Shown here: positions 1 to 12,921 of the stretch, piece after piece
How positions within the stretch are numbered: position 1 is the stretch's first letter
Layout: every line of letters starts with the position of its first letter
Assembly (NCBI RefSeq): GCF_003597395.2
Contig: NC_133771.1
Span: forward strand, 60,989,099 to 61,053,098
From: Chelonoidis abingdonii
Lineage: Eukaryota; Chordata; Testudines; Testudinidae
Direction: 5' to 3'
DNA length: 64,000 nucleotides
The notes under the pieces: generated by a model
The model's input: the letters and a program-made list of their open reading frames with translations, nothing else
Databases searched by the model: none
What the model was told of the DNA's origin: nothing
Made by a program: the position numbers and the translations under genes

Positions 1-3000
1 TTATTTATTAGAGATGCAAGGCTACAGACACCAATGCTCTACTGAGCAGGCAGAATCATAGTGGGGTAGCCTGACCAGCAGATAGCTCCAAAGAACTGGT
101 AATAACATACAGTAAAGTAACCAATCAACACACAGCCTGATGTGTTGTTGGATAAACAAGTTAACCAACCAAGAGCTGTTGCTAGATAAACAGGTACCTG
201 TCACATGAATTGTAACCATAAAATTCTGAGACCTATGAACCTGAGGCCAAGAGTCCCCTCTGCACATGTGCAGACCCACTAAGGTCACACAAAGGACACC
301 TGGATTGACAGCCCTAGCTGTACTTACTCTGCCAGCTGTATCCTGGTAGTGCAGCCTACAACCTGCCCATTTTAGTTCCTTGTAAAATGTATTTAGTCTG
401 ACAGGTCTATGTTATTTTCCTATTGGCTGACATCACACTTCCCTCCAGGCTTGATACGTCTAATGATGGTCTATCAGAAATTTCCACCATTGAGATATCT
501 GAAGGGAAAATAAAACAAAATACAATTATTCTGACAAAATTTAGGGCCTAAAAGTCAATTGGATTTTTTCCATGACTCCAACAAAAATAAGATTAAGCTC
601 TTAGGCCCAAATCTTGATAAGTATGAAGTACTGTAATTCCATCTGAAGTATATAGGCCCACTGGTTAGTGGAACTGAACGCCTCATGGAAGGAATTGATG
701 GCTCTGAATTTCAATAAAGTTCTTGAGAGAATTTAGCGTGTTGAAGGAGGTACTCATCCCCTTCTAGAATTAGGTCCAGTGGCTAAAATAAGTAGTGGTA
801 AAAGAAAAAGAAGTGGGTATATTAAACTAAACTAAATTCCATATTTCCCAAATGAGAAGTGGATAAACTCAGTTTAACTGTGTTTATCCTGAACTACACT
901 ACTGGTTGCAATTGAATAGCATCTGTCTGAATTTGTCCTATATATTTCTTTGATTAGGGCCTGATCCTATGAGGTATGGAGCCCTGTCAACTCCCATTGT
1001 CTTTTAGCTTGGTCCAACATCCACTGGAGTCAATGGCAGAACTGGTTGGAAGTTTTCAAAATGATGAAAAAGTTTACTTAATCTTGAAAAGAATGAAGAC
1101 CCATGATAAAATGTGTGTGCTATACTTGAATTACAATCTTTGTACCTGCTTCTCAGTTCTTTACATATCCTCTGTGCAAATCTATGTAAGTTAGCCTGAC
1201 AACATACTGAGATCTCTAAATGGGAGCCAGAAGAAGGAAATTTTATGATATTTATTTCGTTTTGGGAACATTCTGTCTCAAATAAGAGTAGGATGCCAAT
1301 GAATGTTAAATAAATTTTGTAAATATGGTGTACAAGTTAACATATAAGCTTTTAGTAGCACTTTCTTAGTAGAAATTCTTCTAGCATTAAAATAAATTTA
1401 TTTGTGGCTCACTTTCAACACCTATCACATTGTTATTTAATTTTTTTTTGACATCAGATAAGACCCTCTACTATTGACATAATACAATAGACATTAAAAA
1501 AGTGAACACATCCCCTTCCCCAGAAGAATTCGACTAGATTCTAAATTTTCCAGAGGAGCCATGTCTAGCATTGACTTCAATGGAAATTGCAGGAACTCAA
1601 CACTTGTGATAGTTAGGGCACTTTAACTTAGGTGCCTCTGTATTTAGACGCTGACTTTTAGAAACCTGAATCTGAAATCTGCTGAGATTTATATTCAACG
1701 ATTATTATGGTTCTTTTTAAAATGACACCAGAACCACAACATTTTGCCCTTGCATAGCCATTATTGCCCAGCCTTCAGGAGTTATTAATGTTAATGTTTA
1801 TTTAAAAAGCTATTGATTGAAAGAAGGTGATTCAAATGAAATTTTAATGGAGTCAGGTGTGTGAATGTTAGCTTGTTCTGTCTGCCAGCTGCTGGGCAGA
1901 CATGAAGGCACACCTAATAAAACAACAGAGTTTCCCATTCGTGGCTGAACTTGCTTAGAGTGCATCGGGCATATTGCCACATCTGAGGTCCAAAACGGGA
2001 CCCAGGTGGCCTGTACACGGCAGCTCTTCCAGGTGACTCACAAGAAACACTTCCCCTGGCTGAGTCATTAGAAATTTTGGCAAGCTTGTCTCTGATGGAA
2101 TTTGATCTTTGTGGATTTACAGTTCAGTTACTTTAGACGTGTGTGTGAGAGAGTGTCTGTTGCACTAAATATATTGAGTTGTGGCTAGGTATAGGGTACT
2201 GTCATTGTACTGCCTTCATGTTAAAATGGTGTTCAAAATACTTGTGTGTGGTTCTTTGTATCAGGTATTCATGTCATTTGGTCCTTTACACGTAACACAG
2301 TTTGTTTTCTGTTTTGGGGCACAGCTGAACAGGGAAACTGCAAAGGAGCCAGTCATAGCTTCCTAATCCTGGTTCTGGTTCTGCACCAGCCCTAGTCCCA
2401 CCATATTTTTAGAACTTCTTTAAACTGTGCGAGTTAGCAATGGGTGAGGGATGCCAGTGTGGCAGATTAACAGCTCGCTACATCAGATCTATGCTCCCTA
2501 AATTGTCTCCCTGCCTAAGATGGCTGTTTATGTTCGAACGGGGCAGAGGAACTGGCTATCCATGTTTAGAAAATAAGTGACTATAAACCTTGCCTGGTAC
2601 CAAAAATAATTAGAGCTCGTCAGGAATTTCTCAATGAAATGAATTTCCACCCAAAATGCCAAAAAATCTGTTTTTCAGTTTGAAATGACATTTTATTTTG
2701 AAACTTAAATAACTTATAGTAAAATCCAAAAATAAAAATAAAAGAGGTCAAAATTAAAATGAAACATTGCTAGATTATCAAATCAAAATGTTTCAATTGA
2801 CCTGAACTGCTTGTTGGTTTTTTTATTATTGGTTTATAAAATTTGAGATTTTTGTCCGCATTTTGAATGGGGAATTTTTTTGAAAACAAAAGTTTTCCTG
2901 CTCTTAAAATAATAGACTGTAAAGATCTTATGTTAAAGCTTCCCTAAAAAGCACTTTAATCTTGATTTACAGTAACTAACTCCTGAATCATTCCTGAACA

Positions 3001-4404
3001 GAGGACTGTTAACTTTACCAAACTGTGGAGTGGCTTTGTTATATAAATTAAGATACACTAGAACTAGGCTGAACTGCCAAGGAAAATGTGGAGTTATGGT
3101 TGAAAAGCAAACGATTGAAATTCAGGAAATTATAGATTTGTAGTTAAAAGAAAACCTAAATATCAAAATTCTGGACATTCTCAGATACATTTCTAAGACC
3201 TACTTTTACTGTGACACTTTATTCATGCATATCTTCCCTTTCCTGGTGGGAAAATGTAACCAATTGCTGCTTGTAAAAATCTTCTGTTCCCTGTTGCATG
3301 TACCAGTTACACTATTACCATGCTTTGATGAATGAACATAAGATGCATCCCTCGTTCTGCCTTGCATCAAGTACTTGTGGAAATCTCAGAGCTATCCTGT
3401 GAAGGCGTATTGGGGTCGATAACATATGTACTTTGTAGCAGGGATTTCCCCATACCCTCCCTGAATTTCCCCAACATTCCGCCCCCCAGTTTTGTGAACT
3501 AGTTACATGTAGAATTGCCAGTTTAGTGATTGTTTGGAAATTTGACTTGGAATTGAAACATTAATACACACTTTAAAAGCATATAAAAGTGTATGATAAA
3601 ATATGTGTATCTGAAAAAATGTAATAGATTTGAAAAGTATGAATATAGACTAGCTTCCTTATACAGTTTTTGTTTTTATGACAATGTCAGTGCATTCATT
3701 TCGGTGATGTTGGCCAATCTAATAATTTCAAATTATGATTTGTAAACAAAATCTAAATGAGTTCTCCCTGACAGGTAGTGATGAGCTGGGGGCTGGGGGG
3801 AAAGGCTTCAGGACCAGATTGTATTTATATTCACACCTAATCTACCTAGGTATCCAGCAAATAGAGCTGTGTTGCCCAAGTGTAGATTTTGGCTGGGGTT
3901 GGGTTACAAATCACTTGAATGTGTGTGTGTGGGGGGATGAAATGTTGTTATTCTCATTTTGAGTAAAGGGCAGTAGAACTGTACTTAGCCTGTGCTGATT
4001 GAGGGCATTGAGAGAGGGTGGGGACAGGTGTTTTGCTTGATGGTCTGCCTGAGTCACAAGTACTATTTCGCCTGCCACTCTCCACTGTTTAATTAGGCTA
4101 CATAGATTAAGCTTCATAGATAGTCTTTTGTTTTTTTAAGTGACCACTACGGCTGAAATCACTGATAATCATGTCTAAGAGCTTACACTTGCCGTGGGAC
4201 AATGTTTCTGTGAAAGAGATGGCCTAGTGTGCACTAGCAGTGAAGTTCCCCCACTGAGAGCTCAGTTGAAATCACTGAGAGCTGGGTGGAATCTCAAGAG
4301 ACCAACTTGCAGAGCAAAGTGGCAGATGGCAGCAGAAGGGGTTGGCATTCATCCTGGCATCTGCTACCACAGTAGTAGATCTTTGATCCAAATGTAGCTT
4401 CTAA
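1..4404. other. AT-rich DNA without a recognisable gene
   Basis: No reading frame here resembles a known protein, and all open frames are short (under 90 codons). Two short traces of the degenerate 'GAAGTCAATGG' palindromic repeat family lie near 960-1045 and 1565-1595. A block at about 1880-2110 is less AT-rich, with two AP-1-like TGACTCA/TGAGTCA sites, and looks compositionally distinct, but I cannot show conservation. Otherwise I see only simple A/T runs. Confidence 0.5.
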
Positions 4405-5061
4405 TCCTGGACAATCAGAGAGCTATCCACTGAAAAAGCAAAGACTTCAGTCCAGAAGTTGACTAATGAAGGCATTTATATTGAATCCTTAAGTGAAGAA
4501 GACAAGAAGGGTTTCTTAAGACAACTGAAAATGTACACAGACAGTAAAAATCTACAACAGTGACTTCTAGATTCTATTCATCCTCTATGTAGCTTTTACA
4601 GATCCCTGTCCTATAAAACACTGACAGTTGAGTGGAGTGAGGCACTACCAGTAAGGGGCCTGCCATGTGCTCAGGACAGAATAGAGAATTTGAACACAGA
4701 GTGGAATATCTTACGACCAATGAATGAAGATTTGACTTCAACTTCTCTTTTATCATCACTAGTGGCTCGAACCGATCTTTATGCTATGTTTTCTGGGATG
4801 AAAGAAGTAGGAATTCATCTCTTGCTACTCCCAGTCTCAACAGCTACAGTTGAGTGTTCTTTTTCATCATTGAATAAAATTTCGTGTTCTGAAAGAAGTT
4901 GCCTTCTGCCTGATCATGTGAATGAACTAATGAGCATATCAGTTGAAGGAATGGAAGTACCAGACACACGAGAAGCCACCAACAATGAACGTATTGCATT
5001 CAAGAAGTTCATTAACAGAGTTGTGCAGAATTATAACAAGAAATCAAGAAGGATGTAGATG
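4405..5061 (+). pseudogene. hAT-type transposase, C-terminal remnant
   Basis: One reading frame runs from 4405 to the TAG at 5059-5061 with a single in-frame stop (TGA, 4561-4563). The last 122 codons (from about 4690) are open. They contain the hAT C-terminal dimerisation signature at 4819-4881, LLLLPVSTATVECSFSSLNK, which matches the family pattern P-x-S-x-A-x-V-E-R-x-F-S-x-L; the usual Arg is Cys here. This is followed by a leucine-rich segment ending in LMSISVEG, typical of the family end. In an intact hAT transposase (roughly 600 residues) this region pairs subunits and completes the RNase-H-like fold. The N-terminal zinc finger and the catalytic acidic residues upstream are not recognisable, so this is a 5'-truncated or eroded copy. 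No terminal inverted repeats were found. A domesticated hAT-derived host gene is an alternative, but the stop and the lack of upstream coding sequence argue against it. Confidence 0.75.
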
Positions 5062-8000
5062 TCATGCTTTGTAGAAGGCTTGACTAGCCAACTTTAATTT
5101 GGGTGATGATTTTAAAACATGAGTTAAATCTAATTAAATGGTCATGAAACATTTTTCAGTTTTTACTATGGTGCCATACACTTCCCCTTTGCCCTCGTGG
5201 TCTCACTCCTCATCGGCCCTGACCTCCCTCTCCCCCGTAAATGTGAACACCCCCTCCTCATAATTTTAATTCCTGGGGAAAACACTGCTGAGTAGGCAAA
5301 GAAAGTCATTAACTCTAGCTTGTAGCCAGAGCATAAGTTCTTTATTAAATATTGGAGGATGAATGATTATGGTGGGAAAGAGTTGGTATCTCTCTAGCCC
5401 ATAGTGGGGTAGTGAATAGATGTGAGGCTTTGTGTACATCTAGGCTAGACCAGATGGCTTGTGCTTTCTGAACTTCTCCAGTGCCTAGTTATTGGGTGGG
5501 CTTGCAATTCAGGATGCACAATTCAGTGCTCTTGTTCATCATACTAGACTGGAGGCATAATCCCTCACTGAGTTCACTTCTGCATTGCCCCAATGGGCTA
5601 GTGGCTTAATGGCCCAATTTGGCCTCAAACCTGAGCTTGCACATTAAAGATTACTGGGAGACTAATAAAAGGCAAAGAACAACAGATATAAAATAAGGCA
5701 TTCCTGGAATTTGTTAGCCATTTAGTCCTACACAAATCTCAATTTCTATGATAAATTATTTGTTAGGAACTGCAATTCAGCCTTAGCTATGATATTTATC
5801 TTGCTGAAGTACTTACTAATTACTACCTGTTGAGATGCTTATTCAGCATCTGAGCCTGAATTGCTACATACATAGACATTCCTTCCAGATCCTCAGGAGC
5901 TGATAATTTGTGTATCACTTCAACAAGTAAGTATGTACTCAATGTTGAAATGGTTACTCTAGATGCAGAACTCAGATCAGAGATTGCTTATCTCTTCATA
6001 GTAGGAAAAAAAGGTAGAGTGGAGGTAGAGGGGATTTGTGTTGGGACTAAGCAGAAATATTCTACTTCACCCCCAAGGCTGGAAGGGACAGGCTATCAAG
6101 CATCAGCTGCAAGGGACTCTGGGTTAGAGGAGGTTATGGAGGCAATGACATGGTTCTAACTGTTTTTAAAATGCAAGTTAATCTTGTGGTTTCCAGAGGG
6201 CCCTGGGACTCCTGGTTTGGCATTAGTGACACTTATGGCTATAATATGAATTACACAAGAAAATGACACAGGACTGACAACCTAGGGTCCAGTGACTGCA
6301 GATCTGGCTGCTAGGCTCAACTGGTCTGTAGTGCACATGATCATTTGAATAAAATATGGTTTTGATTGTAGCTGGTCTGTGTTTTTGGAGAAGTTGATTT
6401 TCCAACATATAGGAATAATTTTTACCAAACACTGGAAAGTAGTTAGATAGCTACACACACGTGCTCTCTATTTGGAGGGCTGGTGACTATATGCATGTTT
6501 TCTGCCTGCACAGAGTTCCCCAAATCCTCCAGTGGTCAGGTGTGCATATTTTTGTTTGGCTAAAAGATGCAGTGTTGCTGGGACTTACTACTGTATATTC
6601 TTTCAGTAAATAGTAGTAAGCCTTGAGATTGTACAAAATTACAGGCAAGGGCCCTTAATTGTTAACAGTAGACTGGTAAAACTCTCCATAAACCTTGCTC
6701 AGTACCAAATCTATTAAAGGCCAAATTCTCTGATGCTGTAATTGTGGCAGCTCCATTGAATGCACTAGAATTTAGCCCTGTATTTCCTATCAGTTCATTT
6801 CTCTACTTTCATGCTTTCTCAGACTGCTATTGTATTACTTGCATCCTGCACAGGTTCTAATGCTGTGTATATAGTTGTGAGAATGGGTAGGCTAATTTAA
6901 ATCTTGTTTTGGTGGTAATAACTCATCCGTATCTGAAAATTAAGCAGATGTCAAACAGAAACTATTTAAAAGAAGTGGATAATGACAGCAGAATGTTACT
7001 TTCTAGAACAAAGAGTGTAAGTCCTATGTAATATAAGTATTATTTAGGGGAGATTTTTGTAAAATAAATAAGGATTGAACAAAAGTCTGTTTTGTTGTAG
7101 CAATTAAAAAAAACCTTCATGACTTTCAAAGCTCTTCCTCTGCCACCACTTTATTTTTCACTCACATTGTAAGAAAATAAAGGAAATTAAAGAAATGGAA
7201 GGGAGAGAAGCCAGATGAAGAAAACAACAAGATACATAACTTCAACAGATGGGTCTCCTTTTTGAATTTATACTTAACTTCCCTCCCATAAAAAGGAATG
7301 GAATGTTCCATTTGCAGAAAGATGTATATAGTATTTAGGTCAGATTAAGTAATAACAGTAATGCTCTGAATCTTGTACTTGTTTTGCAGAAGAATGTTAA
7401 TACCCGTTGTCAGCAGTATGATGATGGACAGGACTGAAACTTAAATCATTAAAAGAAATAGCTTGCGATAAAGGCATTGTAAAGAAATGCTGGACATTTA
7501 TTATTTATTTATATATACCCCTCCACTCTGTTACACTCCAAATGCAGAAATGTGCAAGACACTCTTCTCTCATATCCGAACATTTAGATCCATATGGAAC
7601 CTCCTCTCTGGGTCATGTGGGCTTCGGAATGTAAGAAATTCCCAGGAGGAGCCAGCCCCCAAAAGCCACGAAACTGAAGCGGTCAGGAGCACAACCCCTG
7701 TCCTCCAGCATTAGTAGGTTTAGCAGCAGTGACCACTGGATAACAGAGCATTTTCTACAGTTTTGACTCTGAACACTCCCCTGTGCTGATTCGCTGTTTG
7801 CTCCAATCCTCTCTCCATGCACAGTCTGCTTAAGGTCTCCATACCTGCCCCATATACACTCCTATTACTTCCCCTCTTCTCCTATGCTCTGGTGCCTCTC
7901 ATTCCTCTCTCTTAAATATCCTCTCTCCCTTCCTTTGACTTTTTGTCTCGCTAATCCCTGACCAGCAAAATCCAGTATGGCCAATTTAGAACCAAATAGC

Positions 8001-8420
8001 CCAATAACAGAAAGTAAGCCCCAAAGTGAGCAAAATAAAATAATCCAAAATGGTATAAAAAGCATGCAGTAAACATCAGAGATATACTAACCTGAACTGA
8101 AAGGTGATGCATGAAACTATGAGACAAGATTGACTGTTTTTATATAGTTGCTATTGGCATTTACGGGAATGGATTATGGAATGTTCAATCATTAAGAGCC
8201 ATTTAAAAAAAATGACTGTACTGGCATATTCTCCATTTTTATCCTTATTTGGCAGAAGCCATGAGAATGGACGTTCAATTAGGGCTTTCAAAATCTCAAA
8301 TAAATATTTCTGCTCATGTCTTTTAGAGGCTTCCTCGGTGTAGAATCAGGAATACAGTAAGTATGAAGTCTGTCACCTACTATAGACTATCTTATGACAA
8401 AAATGATTAAGGCCAAATTA
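5062..8420. other. No gene seen; AT-rich DNA
   Basis: All open frames are short, and none shows a domain or codon pattern I recognise. There is one weak trace of the dispersed palindromic repeat at about 6718-6780 (it begins GGCCAAATTCTCTGATG). Otherwise I see nothing. Confidence 0.45.
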
Positions 8421-8429
8421 GGAGGCGTA

Positions 8430-8648
8430 AAATTTAAAAAGATTCATCTTTAGAGGTTCTCGAGTATGCAGATGATATTGCCTTACTTGGTGAGATTACT
8501 GACTAACTACTGCTAATACTGGAAGAGCTGGAAAAAACCTCTGCAGAATATATGGGATTTAAGATTAATGATGGTATGAACAAAGCTATATATGGTTCCT
8601 TTAAAAACAGAAACACATCATCTGCTGATGCTTCATGTATGTGGCAAT
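8430..8648 (+). pseudogene. Non-LTR retrotransposon reverse transcriptase fragment
   Basis: The frame through 8459-8648 reads LEYADDIALLGEITD, then a stop (TAA, 8504-8506), then a helix-like stretch LLLILEELEKTSAEYMGFKI. The YADD box at 8465-8476 is the catalytic motif of LINE-type reverse transcriptases; the following leucine-rich helix and the 'GFKIN' turn are the usual continuation of the palm and thumb. The order fits a RTE-, L2- or Jockey-like LINE better than CR1, but the clade is not certain. The fragment runs into a 25-base gap (8649-8673), and the sequence beyond is too decayed to follow. It is clearly non-functional. Confidence 0.6.
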
Positions 8649-8673
8649 NNNNNNNNNNNNNNNNNNNNNNNNN
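8649..8673. other. Assembly gap (25 N)
   Basis: There are 25 consecutive undetermined bases inside the LINE fragment. Confidence 1.
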
Positions 8674-9522
8674 GTGTTATTGTCTGTTAAACTTCAAAGA
8701 TCATGTGCTCACCTCATCTAATTGCATGGCTCATGGATCTCTGGACATGATTTGCCAACGTGCCGTAAGTAGATGGCCAAAAAAAAACAAAAACCTGATG
8801 CGCTTCGTTCTTTGCTAAGGAGTCAGGCCACTTCTCCACAGACTGTTAAACCGCTTTCAGAGAAAGAAGGGTCATCAATTAGGAAAAGGATGGCCTGGTG
8901 AACATTGATGCATGAGCTGGGCCAAACATGTCTGTTTTGAAAAATCTAACAGCAAAGATATCTGTGGCTAATTGTGAGTTGACAAGTTCTTGATGGAGCA
9001 GAAGGGAGTTCTGATGCCCCGAACTCTGGACAAGAGTCCATACCACATGGTGAGAGGCACGAGGATAAGTGTGATCTGAGGAACAAAACAGTTTCAAGGT
9101 CAGATTCGCAAATATCTAACATCCTTTTGTTATTTGCACAAATGAGAGGATAGGGTGGATGAAACAATGGCACGTGCAAGTCTTGCCCAGTAGAACAGGT
9201 TACTTGCAATGGTGGGGTTGTACAATGGCAGAAGATTGGTTCTTCTTTTACAGAAGGTTTAGAGCTGAGGTTGAAGCGTAGAGCTGAGCTGATCAACAAA
9301 GTGAGCCTGGATAGTGCAATGTTGAAGAGGATTAAGAGCCTAACTCCCTTTCTGACTCTTTAGAGCAGACTGACTGCCAGCGAAGATGCCAGTCCTTGTA
9401 TCTACTTACAGCTAAAATGACCATCATTGTTGTGCTGCTTGCATGGCATGCATGAAAGTCCTACTAGGGACTTCACTGTCTGCTACTCGATTTTACTGGG
9501 TGCTCCAATTCTTCTGTGATGG
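8674..9522. other. Unassigned sequence between LINE fragment and LTR
   Basis: I recognise nothing here. The first 100 bases may be the continuation of the LINE fragment. A 117-codon minus-strand frame at 8946-9299 has no recognisable motif and overlaps another frame, so I do not call it. Confidence 0.4.
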
Positions 9523-10401
9523 TGTATCATAGCCTCTTCCCAATCTGGACCTTACGTCAGAAATCTGGGTGCCTGCATGACACTCAGTTAATTACCAGCT
9601 TGATCTTACTTCTCGCTGCACCAGGCCAGGACTCAGTGCCTGGTACAATGAGCCCCCCGAAACCTTCCATGGGGAACCCCAAGACTCAGATGCTTTGAGT
9701 TTCCAAACAAAGAGAAATAAACCATTTCCCCTTCCTCCTCCCTCTCCCACCCAGACTTCCTCTCTGGGCTAACTGAAAGTATTGATGCAATCTCTTTACA
9801 TCACAGATACAGAAGCATGTCTCCTTATTCCACAAAGAGACTAAACCCCAAATACAAGGAAACAGAGATGATTCCTATTCTCTTCCCCCTCCCACAACTC
9901 CCTGTGTTGCAGAGTTACCCTCCGTAGAATCTAACCAAGAGAATTCCTCCCTTGTTCCTTAACTTACCAGAGAGAAAAACTCAACAAGTCTTACAAAGAA
10001 AACTTTATATAAAAAAAAAAAAGAAAGAGACATAAGAATGTACCTGATCAAGATGACAATACAGGGCTATTGCTTATAAAGAAAAATATGAATAAACAGA
10101 TCTGATTAAAAAGATCCAATTTGAACATTCCAAGCAAGGTACCCGCTAAAATACCCCAAAACACATAAAAGCCATATTGTTTTTCTCCTGTATTACAAGT
10201 TGGACACAGTAAGATTAGAAGCAGAAGAAGCCTTCTCATAGCCTGAGAGCAGACAAAAGACCAGGAGTCCAAAACTCTCCCTCGACTTTGAAAAATCCGG
10301 TTATCTGTTTTCTGATTGGTCCTCTGGTCAGGTGTTTGGTTCCTTTCGTTAACCCTTTACAGGTAAAAGAAACATTAACCCTTAGCTATCTGTTTATGAC
10401 A
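9523..10401 (+). mobile_element. Solo LTR, TGTCA/TGACA family, copy 1
   Basis: An interspersed LTR of about 880 bp begins TGTATCATAG and ends CTGTTTATGACA. It aligns along its whole length with copies at 34879-35691 and 45753-46636: shared blocks are TTAATTACCAGCTT, the TTCC(C/A)TGGGGAAC region, an A-rich TATATAAA segment, and the end block TGATTGGTCCTCTGGTCAGG followed by TTAACCCTTTACAGGTAAAAG. No internal gag/pol sequence lies next to it, so it is a solo LTR. The flanks (GATGG/GGGTG) do not give a clean duplication here. Orientation is relative to the other copies. The 5-bp duplications of the other copies suit Ty3/gypsy or ERVL-type elements; which one is not settled. Confidence 0.85.
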
Positions 10402-11944
10402 GGGTGACAGTATAAAATCCTAAAATAGACAATGGTGCTTATAGATTTGTGAAGAGGTAAATTCCCTGCCCTGAGAATCTCATAATATAAAATAGATGAA
10501 TTATAGTCAAGGGAGCAGGATAAGGAATGCAACATGAAAGCAGATTGGTTAAGCACACATTTTTGCCCCAAACATCCATCTGGATGCCTCTGCACCTATG
10601 GACTTCCATAAACAAAGATTCTACTTGCATTGATCTGATGGTAGGATGAAGGCCTTTGCTGTATGATCTGTGTATGGATTTGCATGCTGTGAGGTAATTT
10701 AAATGAGACATAAGCAGAGAAGAATCTCAGATAGCAAGGGGATGAATTATATATAAAAACCAATAGAAGAGAAGAGAAAGAGAGAGACTGTGATGTAAGG
10801 CCTGCCTAAAGAAGTGAGTTTGAAGGAGGAATTTGAAGGAGGAAAGGGAGGCTTCTTGGCCGAGAGAATCAGACAGCCGTTCCAATGAATGACTATGATA
10901 CCTATCCCTCAGGGTGGGAATTCCACAAATGGAGTCCCTGAACTAGATGGAAACTTGAGACAGAGAGCAAAGGCAAGCAGGCCAATCCCAATTGCCTTGG
11001 AGGGAGAATTGGTTGCTCAAGTGGTGTGGGCCTATGACTGAATGCGGAATAAATAGAAAAAATAATAATTCAGACATGTTTTACCTTACATTTTAATAAA
11101 AATAAAGATCTCTTTTATTTAAAGGAATTTTCTTTATTAGAAAGAATAAATAAATAAAACCCAGGCAAAATATTAAAATCTGTTGAGGGAAACAAAACAT
11201 AACAATTCCACATGTTTTTTAAGATTTTCCAAAAACTAATTGAAACTGCTCTAGTGAAAAATTTGTGTGTACACACTGAACATTGCTCAACATTGGTCTA
11301 ATTCAATTTATTATCGGTATTCTAATAACAAGCAGCCTTGTTAAAACTAGAAAACAGTGGAAATGCTAAAAGACAAGATAACTAGTTATGACTCCCCGTT
11401 TTAAATAAAACTTACGTAGGAACCCAAATTCATGTTTAAGCTTGACTTAAATCAAAAGGAATGGTGAGTGTTTAGCACCTCTGAAAAACAAGACAGTTAA
11501 TTAAGTGCTTAAATGTATATTTAGATGCCTGTTAGACACCCATGTTTGAAAATATTGGCCATTATTTTTAAGAAATTACTGTAAGATAAGAAAAAAAGGT
11601 TAAAAATTCAGTTAAACACACAGAGGACCGAATCCTTCAAGACATTGTCCTTTGAGCCTTCATCCTTTGATGCTGTTCTTTTACAGCAATCAGATCCTAA
11701 CTGTTGATTTGTGGGAGATCAGTGTTGGATATCCTAATGTGTTTTGTGATGCTTGTAAGCAAGGATCCAATTAATGAGGCTTCAGCTGTGGTGGGTATAG
11801 TCAGCGCTTACTTTGCCCATTTATAATAAAAGCTAAATTAAAATTTGTATGTGTATATAAAATTGTATAATTTGATTATAACCTACTTCTTCCACTCTGA
11901 GTATGTTATTTGTCTTCTTTCATGGTGATCCTTTAATGAGTTCC
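10402..11944. other. AT-rich DNA, nothing recognised
   Basis: There is no coding frame or identifiable repeat, only A-rich simple runs around 11080-11160. Confidence 0.45.
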
Positions 11945-12095
11945 CATGAGGAGCATATTGTAGCACCCAGACATTAAACTGTAAGCTCTTTGTATGTATT
12001 TGTAGACATCTTAGCACAATGGGCCACTAATCCTGACTGGGGCATTTGGGTACTACATTACTGCTACTACTACTGTTACTACTAATAGTAATAAT
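11945..12095 (+). repeat. Old LINE 3' tail (L3/CR1- or L2-like)
   Basis: The sequence contains AACTGTAAGCTCTTTG, then a 'TTAGCACAATGGG' block and a trinucleotide tail (CTACTACTACTG, then AATAGTAATAATTAATAG). The same order of blocks recurs at 30850-30940 and 54800-55005 in this window. This is the form of an ancient non-LTR element 3' end with a tandem tail. The exact clade is from memory and uncertain. Confidence 0.5.
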
Positions 12096-12912
12096 TAATA
12101 GTTGCTGGAGGAAATGCCTGCCTACAATAAAATGATTTTCAAAGCATCTGTGACCCCATCAATCAAAGAATTTGTGGCCAGTCAATGGAAATGCTCATCT
12201 CAACTATCCCCATCCTCATCCCTCAGAACAAAATGTGTCTTTTTAAAATATTTTTAAGTGTTATGTTTGAACACTGGGACAGAGCAAGATTGTCAGGAAG
12301 CCTATTCGTTTTAGCTCTGGGTGAAAAATGTAGTAACTTGCAACAAGTGTAATAGTTTTGTACAATATACTGAAGCAACCCCAATGAAACCTTGTGCAAA
12401 TGAAAGGAATGCATATTTTCAAGATAAGAGGTGAAGTCTCAGTTTGGTTGCACAATGGGCTCCTGAAGTCTTGTGACTGGAACTCTCCTTGGACAGGCAT
12501 GTCTCTGAAAATACCTTGGGACAGGGGAAGCTTTCATGGTACCATAGGAATCATGGATATTGCTGCATCAGTAGATCAAGGTGTAACCTTCTTCATGAAC
12601 TGCCAGCTACTTTGGGTTAGAGGCCTCAGCCACTTCCCATTCCGTGTCCCCATAGCCTCCTGGCTCTTTGAAAGGATGATTTGTAAGGAACTCTTAGAGA
12701 TGAACTTGATGGAGGTTTTTGTTTTGCTCCTCTGATCCTCTCCCATGAGTTTTCTTCGGAAGGAGGAAATTGGTTATAAGTATACAGTTCATACATTCAT
12801 ACAGTTGCTGCTCAGGCAAACATCCTATTAGAGCCAAGTGGTTCTGTGGCTAAATAAGTACAGAACTACAACTAAGGAAAACTCAGTTTTTGCTTGAGCA
12901 TCGTTCCTCCAC
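12096..12912. other. No gene called
   Basis: A 113-codon open frame (12394-12735, +) has no recognisable domain and no similar codon bias around it, and another frame overlaps it antisense. I treat it as chance. Confidence 0.4.
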
Positions 12913-12921
12913 ACTGCCATG

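Noticed and set aside
8946..9299. 117-codon minus-strand frame as a possible gene
   Set aside because: No domain and an overlapping second frame; it is consistent with chance.
12394..12735. 113-codon frame as a possible gene
   Set aside because: No recognisable motif, an overlapping antisense frame and no splice or promoter support.
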